Shown: piece after piece, positions 44,209 through 52,758 of the stretch
Position numbering within the stretch: the stretch's first letter is position 1
Layout of the letters: each line of letters opens with the position of its first letter
Origin: Aphanocapsa lilacina HA4352-LM1
Lineage (GTDB): Bacteria; Cyanobacteriota; Cyanobacteriia; Gloeobacterales; Gloeobacteraceae
Reading direction: 5' to 3'
NCBI GenBank assembly: GCA_019359725.1
Contig: JAHHGR010000010.1
Coordinates: forward strand, 18,341-82,340
Length of the DNA: 64,000 bases
The notes under the pieces: model-generated
Database searches by the model: none
Told to the model about the DNA's origin: nothing
The model's input: only the letters and a program-made list of their open reading frames with translations
Program-made: the position numbers and the translations under genes

Positions 44209-44446
44209 CTGCAACACCCCGCAACGGGCACCAGTGTACTGCAAGGGGGCTCGCTCTGCGGGAGAAATACTTTCACCAAAAGCCTTTCTTTATAGAGCAC
44301 AAGACGAAGGCCCTCATCGATTTCCTCTTCTCTGTCAATAACGGCACATCGATGCGATGGCCCAGGTGCTGAGGCCGCAGCGGAACAGCCGAGCCACCCG
44401 TCGCCCTTCCACAAGCGGACAGCGGCTGATACCGGCTCCGGGTCGC

Positions 44447-45514
44447 CTATAGTTCAATGAGCGAATCGTCCCCGAGCAAAAAGCGGTGGGCCTCCGGTTT
44501 GCCGTTGTGGCGAGCGATCACCGTGCGCTGGCCGATGAGGCTGTCCACGATGCGCCCGGCGCCGTCGATGCGGGTTTTTTCCATCACGACGCTGTGCTCG
44601 ATATCCACGTTCTTGAGCTGGACGCCGCCCGCGATGCTCGTGTAAGGACCGATGTAGCTGTCTTCGATGAGGCACTCCGGACCAATCGTGACCGGGCCGC
44701 GCACCATTGAGCGCACCAGTCGCGCACCCTCGCCGATGCAGACGCGGCCGCTTACTTTGCTTGCCTCATCGAGCAACCCTTCCATCGGGCAGTGCACCTG
44801 CTCATCCAGGATGACGCGGTTGGCTTCGAGCAGATCGTCTTTTTTGCCGGTGTCGAGCCACCAGCCCGTCAACTCCACCGACTCCACCCGCCTGCCCACC
44901 GCGATGAGTTGCTGGATGGCGTCGGTAATTTCCAGCTCGCCGCGCGCCGAGGGGCGAATCGCGTCGATGGCCGCGTGGATCTTGGGCGAGAACAGGTACA
45001 CACCCACCAGCGCCAGGTCCGACGGCGGCACCTTCGGCTTTTCGACCAGCCGCATCACCCGCCCCTGCTCGTCCAGTTCGGCCACCCCGAAGGCGGTCGG
45101 GTTAGGAACGCGCTTGAGCATAATGAGCGCCTCCGGCCGGTTGGCTGCGAAGCGCTCGATGGGATCTAAAAGCCCCGACTGGATCAAGTTGTCCCCGAGG
45201 TACATCGCAAAGGAACTCTCGCCCAGAAATGGTCGGGCGGTGCGCACGGCGTGGGCAAGCCCCCCCGGCTCCGCTTGCAAAATATAGGTGATCCGCGCTC
45301 CAAACCGGCTGCCGTCGCCAGTCAGAGCGCGCACCTGTTCGCCCGTCTCCGGCGAGATGACGATGCCGATTTCACCGATGCCCGAGGCGACCATCGCCTC
45401 GATGCCGTACCAGAGGATCGGTTTATTGGCGACGGGCACCAGTTGCTTGGCGCCGGTGTAGGTAAGGGGCCGCAGGCGGGTGCCCTTGCCCCCCGAGAGG
45501 ATCAGTCCGCGCAT
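44447..45514 (-). CDS. rmlA: glucose-1-phosphate thymidylyltransferase (long form)
   Basis: A 355-residue nucleotidyltransferase: [32 protein letters not shown] (nucleotide-binding signature), [50 protein letters not shown]. The C-terminal 110 residues add a left-handed beta-helix ([23 protein letters not shown]), absent from the short RmlA1. It supplies dTDP-glucose for the two following rhamnose-pathway enzymes. The ATG overlaps the stop of the sugar transferase gene by one base. Confidence 0.93.
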   Translation of the reverse strand: MRGLILSGGKGTRLRPLTYTGAKQLVPVANKPILWYGIEAMVASGIGEIGIVISPETGEQVRALTGDGSRFGARITYILQAEPGGLAHAVRTARPFLGESSFAMYLGDNLIQSGLLDPIERFAANRPEALIMLKRVPNPTAFGVAELDEQGRVMRLVEKPKVPPSDLALVGVYLFSPKIHAAIDAIRPSARGELEITDAIQQLIAVGRRVESVELTGWWLDTGKKDDLLEANRVILDEQVHCPMEGLLDEASKVSGRVCIGEGARLVRSMVRGPVTIGPECLIEDSYIGPYTSIAGGVQLKNVDIEHSVVMEKTRIDGAGRIVDSLIGQRTVIARHNGKPEAHRFLLGDDSLIEL

Positions 45515-46170
45515 CAGTAGGCTCCCCGGGCTCTCACCACCGCGCCTACGGTCTTGATCAATATGGCGAAATCGAGCGCCAGCGACCAGGTGCGAATGTA
45601 CCGGATGTCCATGCGGACGATATTATCAAAAGACCTGAGATCCGAACGCCCCGACACCTGCGTCAGCCCCGTGATCCCCGGCAGGACCGCCAGCCGCTCG
45701 CGCTGCCAGGGCTCGTAGCGCTCCACCTCCGAGGGCAAGGGGGGCCGCGGACCGACCAGGCTCATCTCGCCCACCAGCACGTTCCAGAGCTGGGGCAGCT
45801 CGTCGAGGCTCGTGCGGCGCAAAAACGCCCCGATAGGCGTCACCCGCGGGTCGTTGCGCAGCTTGAACAGCGGCCCTGGAGCTTCGTTGAGGGCCATCAG
45901 ACTCGCCTTGCGCTGCTCGGCATCGAGGTACATGCTGCGAAACTTGTAGATCCGAAACAGGCGTCCCCCCACGCCGACGCGCCACTGGACAAACAGTGCT
46001 GGTCCTGGCGAACCGATGCGCACCAGCAGGGCAATTGCGATTAGCAAGGGTGCAAGCGCCGTCAGGCTGCCCGCGGCCAGCAGTACGTCGATAAGACGCT
46101 TGAGGCGGAAGGACCACCCCGAGCGCACATCGGCGGGAAAGGCACCGGTTAGGGGGCTGCTCGTGGACAT
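45514..46170 (-). CDS. initiating sugar transferase (polyprenyl-phosphate glycosyl-1-phosphate transferase)
   Basis: A 218-residue member of the bacterial sugar transferase family, small PglC-like form. It has one membrane-associated helix (about residues 30-50, [20 protein letters not shown]) and the catalytic block [55 protein letters not shown], ending AVVRARGAY. It adds the first sugar-phosphate to undecaprenyl phosphate to begin each repeat unit. The ATG at 46170 ([11 protein letters not shown]) fits. It sits between rmlA and rmlB. Confidence 0.92.
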   Translation of the reverse strand: MSTSSPLTGAFPADVRSGWSFRLKRLIDVLLAAGSLTALAPLLIAIALLVRIGSPGPALFVQWRVGVGGRLFRIYKFRSMYLDAEQRKASLMALNEAPGPLFKLRNDPRVTPIGAFLRRTSLDELPQLWNVLVGEMSLVGPRPPLPSEVERYEPWQRERLAVLPGITGLTQVSGRSDLRSFDNIVRMDIRYIRTWSLALDFAILIKTVGAVVRARGAY

Positions 46171-46178
46171 GGCACGGT

Positions 46179-47219
46179 TCACCTGGAAGGGAACGTCAGC
46201 GTCTGGCGGGCGCGCAGGGCCTGCCACCAGGCCCGATTCTCGATATACCACTCGACGGTTTTGCGCAGGCCCGTCTCGAAGTTTTCGACCGGTCGCCAGT
46301 CCAGTTCGCGCTCGATGCGCGCGGGGTCGATGGCATAGCGGCGGTCGTGGCCGGGGCGGTCGGTGACGAAGGTGATGAGGGAGCGGAACTGCTCGGCGCG
46401 CTCGGGGTAAATCGACCCCAAGATATCGCAGACGAGCCCGACCGTTTCGAGGTTGCGCTGCTCGTTGCGGGTGCCGATATTGTACGTCTCGCCCAGCTGT
46501 CCCCGCTCCAAAACCGCCTCGATCCCCCGGCAGTGATCTTCGACGTAGAGCCAGTCGCGCACCTGCTGCCCGTCGCCGTAGACCGGCAGGCTCTGGCCCT
46601 CCAGGGCGCGGGTGATGATGAGCGGAATCAACTTCTCCGGAAACTGGTAGGGACCGTAGTTGTTGGAGCAGTTGGTGGTGAGCACCGGCAACCCGTAGGT
46701 GTGATAGTAGGCGCGCACCAGGTGGTCGGAACCGGCTTTGCTCGCGGCGTAGGGGCTGTTGGGCCGATAGGGCGTCGTCTCGGTGAAAGGCGGATCCTCC
46801 GGGGCCAGGGTGCCGTAGACCTCGTCGGTCGAGACGTGCAAGAAGCGGCAGTCGGAAGCTTCGTCCTCCCAGTAGCGGCGGGAAGCCTCCAACAGCACGA
46901 ACGTACCGCGAATGTTGGTCTCGATAAAAGGCTCCGGACCCACGATCGAGCGGTCGACGTGGGATTCGGCGGCAAAGTGCACCACCGTATCGATGCGCTC
47001 CTCCTCCAGCAGCGACTGGACGCGCGGCGCGGCGCAGATGTCGCCCGCCACAAAGCGCAGGCGCGGGTCGCCTTCGAGGGTTTCGAGGTTGGCGCGGTTG
47101 CCGGCGTAGGTGAGCTTATCGAGCACGACGATCCGGTCTTCCGGGTGGTGGGTAAACCAGTAGTGTACGAAGTTGCTGCCGATAAAGCCCGCGCCGCCGG
47201 TCACCAACAGATGTTTCAC
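46179..47219 (-). CDS. rfbB: dTDP-glucose 4,6-dehydratase
   Basis: A 346-residue SDR-type enzyme: HLLVTGGAGFIGSNFVHYWF (NAD site), RFVAGDICAAP, VVHFAAESHVDRSI, FLHVSTDEVYGTL, and catalytic YAASKAGSDHLVRAYYHTYGLPV (YxxxK). It makes dTDP-4-keto-6-deoxyglucose. The start is a GTG at 47219 with AAGGAGG about 8 bp upstream. Confidence 0.96.
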   Translation of the reverse strand: MKHLLVTGGAGFIGSNFVHYWFTHHPEDRIVVLDKLTYAGNRANLETLEGDPRLRFVAGDICAAPRVQSLLEEERIDTVVHFAAESHVDRSIVGPEPFIETNIRGTFVLLEASRRYWEDEASDCRFLHVSTDEVYGTLAPEDPPFTETTPYRPNSPYAASKAGSDHLVRAYYHTYGLPVLTTNCSNNYGPYQFPEKLIPLIITRALEGQSLPVYGDGQQVRDWLYVEDHCRGIEAVLERGQLGETYNIGTRNEQRNLETVGLVCDILGSIYPERAEQFRSLITFVTDRPGHDRRYAIDPARIERELDWRPVENFETGLRKTVEWYIENRAWWQALRARQTLTFPSR

Positions 47220-47222
47220 GAT

Positions 47223-48092
47223 TTACCCCTCCTTGTCGAGCTGTTGGAGCATGCGCCGCAGCGATTGGCGCCACTGCGGCAGGGGACCGCCCAGCACCCG
47301 GATGGCCCGGGCGTTGGAGAGCACCGAATAGGCGGGCCGCGCGGCGGGTGTCGGGTACTCGGCGGTGGTGATCGGTACCACGCTTTGCAGCTTGAGGGCA
47401 CGACCGAGCGCCTGCGCCTCCTCGACAATTGCGACCGCGAAGTCGTACCAGCTGGTCACTCCGCTGTTGGTGATGTGGTAGATGCCGCCCTCGGCCCGGG
47501 CCTTTACCAACCCCACGAGCGCCGCGGCCAAGTCGAAGGTCCAGGTAGGAGAGCCCACCTGATCGGCTACCACGCGCAGCTGTTCGCGTTCGCCCGCCAG
47601 GCGCAAGATCGTGCGCACAAAATTCGGCCCGCCGACGCCGTAGACCCAGGCGGTGCGCACCACCAGATGCTCCCCGCCCCCTTCAAGCACCGCCGCTTCG
47701 CCATCCAGCTTACTCTGGCCGTAGACCCCGAGCGGTTGGGTTGGAGCGTCTTCCGGGTAGGGCCGACACGCACTTCCATCAAAGACATAGTCGGTCGAAA
47801 CGTGCACCAACCGGCTGCCCGCCGCGCTGCAAGCTTCCGCCAGGACCCCGGCTCCGGTGGCGTTGACCCGGTGCGCTTCTTCGGCTTCCGATTCGGCCTT
47901 GTCGACGCGGGTATAAGCGGCGCAGTTGAAAAGCACCGCTGCACCGCTCTGCTCAAGGGCCTGCCGGACGGCCCCGGGATCGGCGATATCGAGCTGCGCC
48001 CGCCCATAGGCGACGAAAGGCTCTTCCCGCGCTTCAAGCAGCGCACACAGCTCCTTGCCCAGTTGTCCGCCCGCGCCGGTAATCAGATACAT
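47223..48092 (-). CDS. rfbD: dTDP-4-dehydrorhamnose reductase
   Basis: A 289-residue RmlD-type SDR: MYLITGAGGQLGKELCALLE, VLFNCAAYTRVDKAESE, LVHVSTDYVFDGS, and GVYGQSKLDGEAAV (YxxxK). It completes dTDP-L-rhamnose synthesis. The epimerase RmlC is not visible nearby, so either it is encoded elsewhere or another sugar is made. The ATG at 48092 is preferred. It is the most upstream gene of the minus-strand block (rfbD, rfbB, sugar transferase, rmlA). Confidence 0.94.
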   Translation of the reverse strand: MYLITGAGGQLGKELCALLEAREEPFVAYGRAQLDIADPGAVRQALEQSGAAVLFNCAAYTRVDKAESEAEEAHRVNATGAGVLAEACSAAGSRLVHVSTDYVFDGSACRPYPEDAPTQPLGVYGQSKLDGEAAVLEGGGEHLVVRTAWVYGVGGPNFVRTILRLAGEREQLRVVADQVGSPTWTFDLAAALVGLVKARAEGGIYHITNSGVTSWYDFAVAIVEEAQALGRALKLQSVVPITTAEYPTPAARPAYSVLSNARAIRVLGGPLPQWRQSLRRMLQQLDKEG

Positions 48093-48282
48093 AAAACATT
48101 TCCGTATCGGTTGGGAAAAGCGCACAGTGGCTTTATCCCGTCCTTTACCGCCCTTAACATCTCGTTGAGAACTTTACCATGATTTTTTGGCTGCGTTGCA
48201 GGATACGGCCCCGCAGCCCCCTCCTCCCCGACCGGGGACAGGACGCATTAAGATCGTTTTACATTTGAGTGTCGCGCCACCC

Positions 48283-49377
48283 ATGCTCAAGACAGGCATC
48301 GTCGGTCTGCCCAACGTCGGCAAATCCACCCTTTTTAACGCCCTGGTCGAAAACGCCAAGGCCCAGGCCGCCAACTTTCCGTTCTGCACCATCGAACCGA
48401 ATACCGGGGTGGTGAACGTACCGGACGAACGGCTGGGGATCCTGGCCCGCATCGTCTCCACCAGCACGATCATCCCGGCGCGCATCGAGTACGTCGATAT
48501 CGCCGGTCTGGTGCGCGGTGCCAGCCAGGGCGAGGGTCTGGGCAACCAGTTTCTTTCGCACATCCGCCAGGTGGACGCGATCGTCCACGTCGTGCGCTGC
48601 TTCGAGAGCACCGACATCGTCCACGTCGAAGGTTCCGTCGATCCGGTCCGTGACATCTCGACCATCAATCTGGAGCTGGCCCTCGCGGATCTTGGGCAGG
48701 TGGACAAGCGCCAGCAGAAAATTGCCAAGCAGAAGGGCACCAGCAAAGACCAGTACGCCGTCGAGAGCAGTGCGCTCGAAAAGATCACCGCGGTGCTCAA
48801 CGACGGCAGGCCCGCCCGTTCCTGCACCCTCACCGATGCCGAAAAGGAGACCGTCGTCCCTTTGGAGTTGCTCACCTTCAAACCGGTCATCTACGCCGCG
48901 AACGTCTCCGAAGAGAAACTCGCCACCGGCAATCGCTTCACCGAGCAGGTGGCTGCCATCGCCGCCGAGGAGAACGCCCTAATGGTGGTAATTTCCGCCC
49001 AACTGGAGGCGGAACTGGCGGAACTGGAGCCCGAAGAACGCAGCGCCTACCTCACGGACCTCGGGGTGAGCGATTCGGGGTTGCAGAAGATGATCCGCGC
49101 CACCTACGACCTGCTGGGTCTGCAGACGTTTTTCACCGCGGGTGAAAAGGAAGTGCGCGCCTGGACGATTACCCGCGGCACCACCGCCCCCCAGGCCGCC
49201 GGCGCCATCCACACCGACTTTGAACGCGGCTTTATCCGGGCTGAGACCGTGGCCTACCCGGATCTGGTGACAGCGGGCTCCCAGGTGGCTGCCCGCGAAA
49301 AGGGTCAAGTGCGATCCGAAGGCAAAGAGTACATCGTCAAAGACGGCGATGTCATGCACTTTCGGTTCAATGTTTAA
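48283..49377 (+). CDS. ychF: redox-regulated ribosome-binding ATPase YchF
   Basis: A 364-residue Obg-superfamily protein with the P-loop [14 protein letters not shown] (about residues 7-20). [41 protein letters not shown] and VVRCFES follow. A C-terminal TGS domain carries the characteristic [28 protein letters not shown]. It prefers ATP through a substituted G4 motif and binds ribosomes. The ATG at 48283 matches the family start; the open region upstream is non-coding. Confidence 0.97.
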   Translation: MLKTGIVGLPNVGKSTLFNALVENAKAQAANFPFCTIEPNTGVVNVPDERLGILARIVSTSTIIPARIEYVDIAGLVRGASQGEGLGNQFLSHIRQVDAIVHVVRCFESTDIVHVEGSVDPVRDISTINLELALADLGQVDKRQQKIAKQKGTSKDQYAVESSALEKITAVLNDGRPARSCTLTDAEKETVVPLELLTFKPVIYAANVSEEKLATGNRFTEQVAAIAAEENALMVVISAQLEAELAELEPEERSAYLTDLGVSDSGLQKMIRATYDLLGLQTFFTAGEKEVRAWTITRGTTAPQAAGAIHTDFERGFIRAETVAYPDLVTAGSQVAAREKGQVRSEGKEYIVKDGDVMHFRFNV

Positions 49378-49495
49378 GATTATGTTTGCCGTGTGCAGCA
49401 AAGATTGAATTGCTCTGTCAGATTTGCAGAGTTACTATGAAGCTCACTTGTCCTGTAGCAGGGGCAGTCGATGTTTTTAATGGCAAGGTTCTTCA

Positions 49496-49675
49496 ATGCC
49501 CAAAATTACACTGACAGACGGTAGAACTGTTGAGATACCTCTTGGGGAGATGGCGGCGTTTGTTGCCCAGAATGGCGAGCTGGTCGTACGGCGTCGCCTC
49601 AAAATGGAGAGACCCGCAACGGCGCAAGATTTTGACTTCACAGAATCCGAACCCGACGAGGCTATACCCGTATAG
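49496..49675 (+). CDS. 59-residue hypothetical protein
   Basis: An ATG at 49496 opens 59 codons, with AAGG about 7 bp upstream. The product starts MPKITLTDGRTVEIPLGEMAAFVAQNGELVV, a compact two-strand plus helix pattern, and ends in an acidic tail (FDFTESEPDEAIPV). It has no membrane segment. It overlaps a longer antisense frame. The protein-like beginning and acidic tail favour this strand. Function unknown. Confidence 0.5.
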   Translation: MPKITLTDGRTVEIPLGEMAAFVAQNGELVVRRRLKMERPATAQDFDFTESEPDEAIPV

Positions 49676-49809
49676 GATGACTGTCACGTTTTCACTTTCG
49701 AGTTCGAAGTCGAACTCTGCTTGCCCTGCCGGGTCAGTGGAGCTGAAGTATACAGTGCAGTCAAAGACGTAAACTTGCATGGTTACACCCATGATGCTCT
49801 TAAAAAGAT

Positions 49810-49834
49810 GGCAAAACCCGAAGAGACACGGTTT
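49810..49834 (-). terminator. dnaN terminator (candidate)
   Basis: CAAAACC and GGTTTTG (49810-49816 and 49828-49834) form a 7-bp stem just after the dnaN stop. In the minus direction it is followed by CCATCTTTTT. It is weaker and more AT-rich than the other terminators here. Confidence 0.5.
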
Positions 49835-49836
49835 TG

Positions 49837-50967
49837 CTATCCCCGGATACTGACCGGCATAATCAAGTACTGGTAATTCCCATCCCCTACGGGTTTGAGC
49901 ACCGCCGGATCGCTCGCACCGTTGAGACAAAACGACACATCGGTCGCGTCCATCGCCTTGAGCCCTTCGAGTAAGTAGCGCACGTTAAAGGCCACTGAGA
50001 AGTCCTGGCCGCTGTACTGCACCGGCACGCTCTCGCGGCCGCGGCCGACGTCGGGAGCGTCCACCGAGACGGTCATCAGGTGCTCGCGCGGAGCAAAGTC
50101 GAGCTTGACGATGTGGTTTTTCTGGTCTGCCAACACGGCGATCCGCTCCAGGCAGGCGATGAGCCGCCTGCGCTCCATGTCGGCGGTCTGCTGGAACTGC
50201 TTGGGAAGTAGCTGCTGGTAGTCCGGGTAGCGGCCACCCAACAACCTCGTGGTGAGTGTCTGGTTGGGAAACTGGAAGATCATTTGCTTCTCGTCGAAGC
50301 GCACCTCGACGCTGTCGCCCGCCTGCGCCCCCAGGATTTTTTCGAGTTCGCGCACCGAGCGCACCGGCAGTACCGCGGCGATCGCCTGCGTGCCCGCCTC
50401 GGGCAGCGTAAAGTCCGTGCGATAGAAAGACAGGCGATGGGCGTCGGTGGCCACGAACTCCATGCCCTCCTTGAGGGCCTTCACTGAGACACCGTTGAGA
50501 ATCTGCTTGCTCTCATCGGTAGATGCAGCGAACAAGCTACGCTGGACGCCCTCCAAAAATTCGCTCACCGGCAGAACGTGAGCGGCACCGTCGGGCAGTT
50601 CGGGCAACTTCGGAAATTCCTCGGCACTCGCCCCCTGTACCTGATAGTGACTGCTGCCGCACACGAGGCTGATGGCGTTGTCCTCGCTCACCTCCATCGC
50701 CAGCGATTCGTTGGGCAGCCTTGAGATGATGTCGCTGAGCACCCGCGCCGGTAGTGTCGTGCGCCCGCTCCCCTCGACTTGCTCGGCTGCAAAGCGCGTG
50801 TCAATACCCAGATCGAGGTCGAAGCCGGTAAGGGTCACCGTACCTGACCGACCGTCCGCCTCCAGCAAAATATTGGCCAGAATCGGGTGCGTCGGCCGCG
50901 AGGGCACCGCCCGGCCCACCAGCGACAGGTTCTGATTCAACACAGCTTGTGAACAAACAATCTTCAT
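49837..50967 (-). CDS. dnaN: DNA polymerase III beta subunit (sliding clamp)
   Basis: A 376-residue clamp from the ATG at 50967 (MKIVCSQAVLNQNLSLVGRAV). It has the three-domain pattern: TLTGFDLDLGIDT, FPKLPELPDGAAHVLP, ILNGVSVKALKEGMEFVATDAHRLS, LLGGRYPDYQQLLP and the C-terminal YQYLIMPVSIRG that closes the hydrophobic cleft for clamp-binding motifs. Its 5' side faces a dense DnaA-box cluster (candidate oriC), the arrangement known for the dnaN region of Synechococcus elongatus. Confidence 0.97.
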   Translation of the reverse strand: MKIVCSQAVLNQNLSLVGRAVPSRPTHPILANILLEADGRSGTVTLTGFDLDLGIDTRFAAEQVEGSGRTTLPARVLSDIISRLPNESLAMEVSEDNAISLVCGSSHYQVQGASAEEFPKLPELPDGAAHVLPVSEFLEGVQRSLFAASTDESKQILNGVSVKALKEGMEFVATDAHRLSFYRTDFTLPEAGTQAIAAVLPVRSVRELEKILGAQAGDSVEVRFDEKQMIFQFPNQTLTTRLLGGRYPDYQQLLPKQFQQTADMERRRLIACLERIAVLADQKNHIVKLDFAPREHLMTVSVDAPDVGRGRESVPVQYSGQDFSVAFNVRYLLEGLKAMDATDVSFCLNGASDPAVLKPVGDGNYQYLIMPVSIRG

Positions 50968-51089
50968 TGCAGCGCACCACGCCCGGCTATGGCAGCGAGT
51001 ATAGCACTGACCCGATAGATCCACGTTTAGTGTTCCGGCCAGTCCAAACCGACCGATCTCAACTACGGGTAGACCCTTTTTCCCCAGAT

Positions 51090-51320
51090 GCCTTTTCTTC
51101 TACTCTTCTATTAATTTACTGATCTAGTAGTAGTAGGGCCTGGGGAAAAGTGGAAATTGAAGCCCAAATCCGCCTCCAGTGAGCGATCCCCGACCTTGGC
51201 CCCTGTGGAATACCCTGTGGAAAGCTCTTCTTTTTTCCACAGGGTATAAATGCTCAGTGGAAAACCCCGGGGGTTTTCCACTGGGGTTCGCGGTTTTTCC
51301 ACAGCTTCTTCCACAGCCGG
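51090..51320. other. candidate chromosomal replication origin (oriC) with DnaA boxes
   Basis: The 453-bp gap between dnaN and the next gene holds eight close matches to the DnaA nonamer TTTTCCACA. Two are perfect (51233-51241 and 51295-51303, plus strand). Five differ by one base: 51204-51212, 51216-51224 and 51256-51264 on minus, 51274-51282 and 51307-51315 on plus. A 7/9 match lies on minus at 51149-51157. Two boxes form a 14-bp inverted repeat centred on 51269. On the dnaN-proximal side lie an AT-rich tract (51091-51121) and four TAG triplets (51125-51136) followed by GGCC, resembling a DnaA-trio. Confidence 0.8.
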
Positions 51321-51420
51321 AGAAGGTTCCGAAAATGGTAGCCTGAGAAGTCGGCAAAAGCGGGCGACGGCCCGCTCAGGTCAGGAAAAACGCATTGTGC
51401 TAAAAATAACCATCGTTCGG

Positions 51421-52356
51421 ATGCGCAGTTGGTTCGCATGGTCCGCGTTCGGACTTTTGAGTTGGGTGTCGCCCCTGTGGGCCGCCCCGGGTGTAGTATT
51501 TGCGCTGCAGGAGCGCACGGCGGTCGATAGCGGCGGCGAGCTCGCCGCTTACCCAGCTCTAGAATTTGTAACTCAGATTCGCGGTGAACAGTTTCGCAAC
51601 CCCCCTCTGCCTTCCGATACGGATTTCAAATTCTTCGGCGAGAATTACTTCAAGAAAAACAATCGTTACTTTTTATGGCGACAGGACGAACCGTTAGGCG
51701 AGGCGAAGGCGGTGCTGCCGGATAAAGTGCCTTCGCTGTACGGCAGCCTCGAAGCGCCTCTGCAGAGCGAGCAGCGCCTGCTGCCCCTACCGGAACTGGC
51801 TCTGGTCCTGGCGACCGATCAACCGCTCAAGGTCCGCCCACGCAAAGCTCCAACCGAAGAGACCCTTGTCGTTGTCGACAGCCTTGCCCAGGCGGCCCTT
51901 GCCAAACAGGGACTGCCGGACAACCTGGTTGCCAAAACGTCGCGGGTGTGGGCGGCGGCGGCGGTGATGCCTGGTCGGCCCGAGGCGGTGGTGGCGCTCT
52001 ACCGGCACACGTTTTCCCTAAGACAGGCAGGAGCCACCTTCAAACGGCTGGTGAACCTGCTGTTGGTAGCCGAACCGGTCACCGAAAAAGGCCAGACCAT
52101 CTGGCAGCCCCAGTTAAGCCTGGCAAGCTTCGGCAATCCCGAGACCAGTACGGTCTACGGCCCCCTTGCGGTGGTCGATCTCAACGGCGACGGCAACGAC
52201 GATCTGATTGTGCGCGAAACCCGTTTCGACCGCTGGGTCTACGGCATCTACAGCCGCCACGACGGCAAGTGGCAACCGCGCTATACCGGTCGCGAGGGCA
52301 ACTACAGCAGCGATATTCCCGAGCCACCGCCTGCGGAAGAAGAGCCGGCGCCGTAG
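51421..52356 (+). CDS. exported FG-GAP-like protein, function unknown
   Basis: A 311-residue protein from the ATG at 51421 (MRSWFAWSAFGLLSWVSPLWA, a signal peptide). Most of it has no recognisable domain. Near the C-terminus VVDLNGDGNDDLIVRET has the Asp-rich calcium-binding form of FG-GAP/integrin-like repeats, and it ends in a Pro/Glu-rich tail. Reading-frame extension upstream to 51250 would run through the DnaA boxes and is not credible as coding. Confidence 0.7.
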   Translation: MRSWFAWSAFGLLSWVSPLWAAPGVVFALQERTAVDSGGELAAYPALEFVTQIRGEQFRNPPLPSDTDFKFFGENYFKKNNRYFLWRQDEPLGEAKAVLPDKVPSLYGSLEAPLQSEQRLLPLPELALVLATDQPLKVRPRKAPTEETLVVVDSLAQAALAKQGLPDNLVAKTSRVWAAAAVMPGRPEAVVALYRHTFSLRQAGATFKRLVNLLLVAEPVTEKGQTIWQPQLSLASFGNPETSTVYGPLAVVDLNGDGNDDLIVRETRFDRWVYGIYSRHDGKWQPRYTGREGNYSSDIPEPPPAEEEPAP

Positions 52357-52734
52357 AGGAGGTGTCAGGGGAAGACCTTTAACCATCAGGTTTTCTCGAC
52401 CTTTGCCTGAACCGCCTTACCATCCCAACACCTGTGCTGCCCAGCGACCAGCTAGCCCCTTCGCCGCAGTCGACACGCGGTCGTGCAGGCCCTAAAAGAA
52501 TAAACCCATCCCACCCACAGAGTCTCGCTCCCACCGTGCCGATAAGTCCGGGGGGTGTCGGGGGGCTGGCAGCCCCCGGACGCGGGGAGGTTGGAGAGCG
52601 CGAGAGGGGAAGCGCGAAGGGGGTTCCGCCTCTCGCTCCACAGACTCTCGTGCAAAGCCAACCGTCAGGTGTCAGGGTGAAAACAGTTGTCTACCAGGAG
52701 GTATTTCTGACTGGCCGTTGTCTGCAAAACTGAA
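52357..52734. other. 378-bp intergenic region with direct and inverted repeats, no gene
   Basis: No supported reading frame is present. AGGTGTCAGGG occurs at 52360-52370 and again at 52667-52677, resembling the short TCAGGTG-type repeats common in cyanobacterial intergenic DNA. Between them lie a GC-rich hairpin (GGGGGCT/AGCCCCC near 52560-52577) and a GCGAGAGG/CCTCTCGC pair. The region looks like decayed repeat-derived sequence. Confidence 0.5.
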
Positions 52735-52752
52735 AGCCACCTCAAGGTGGCT
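52735..52752 (-). terminator. terminator of the sugar-dehydrogenase-like gene
   Basis: AGCCACC/GGTGGCT with a 4-nt loop lies 6 bp beyond the stop of the minus-strand gene and is followed in that direction by TTCAGTTTTG. Confidence 0.65.
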
Positions 52753-52758
52753 ACCTGC

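Noticed and set aside
46347..48182. A 611-codon plus-strand open frame.
   Set aside because: It lies antisense to rfbB and rfbD, which have complete catalytic motifs.
49493..49930. A 145-codon minus-strand frame opposite the 59-residue candidate.
   Set aside because: It overlaps the dnaN 3' end and its first third is shared with dnaN antisense; only the middle looks protein-like, which is not enough.
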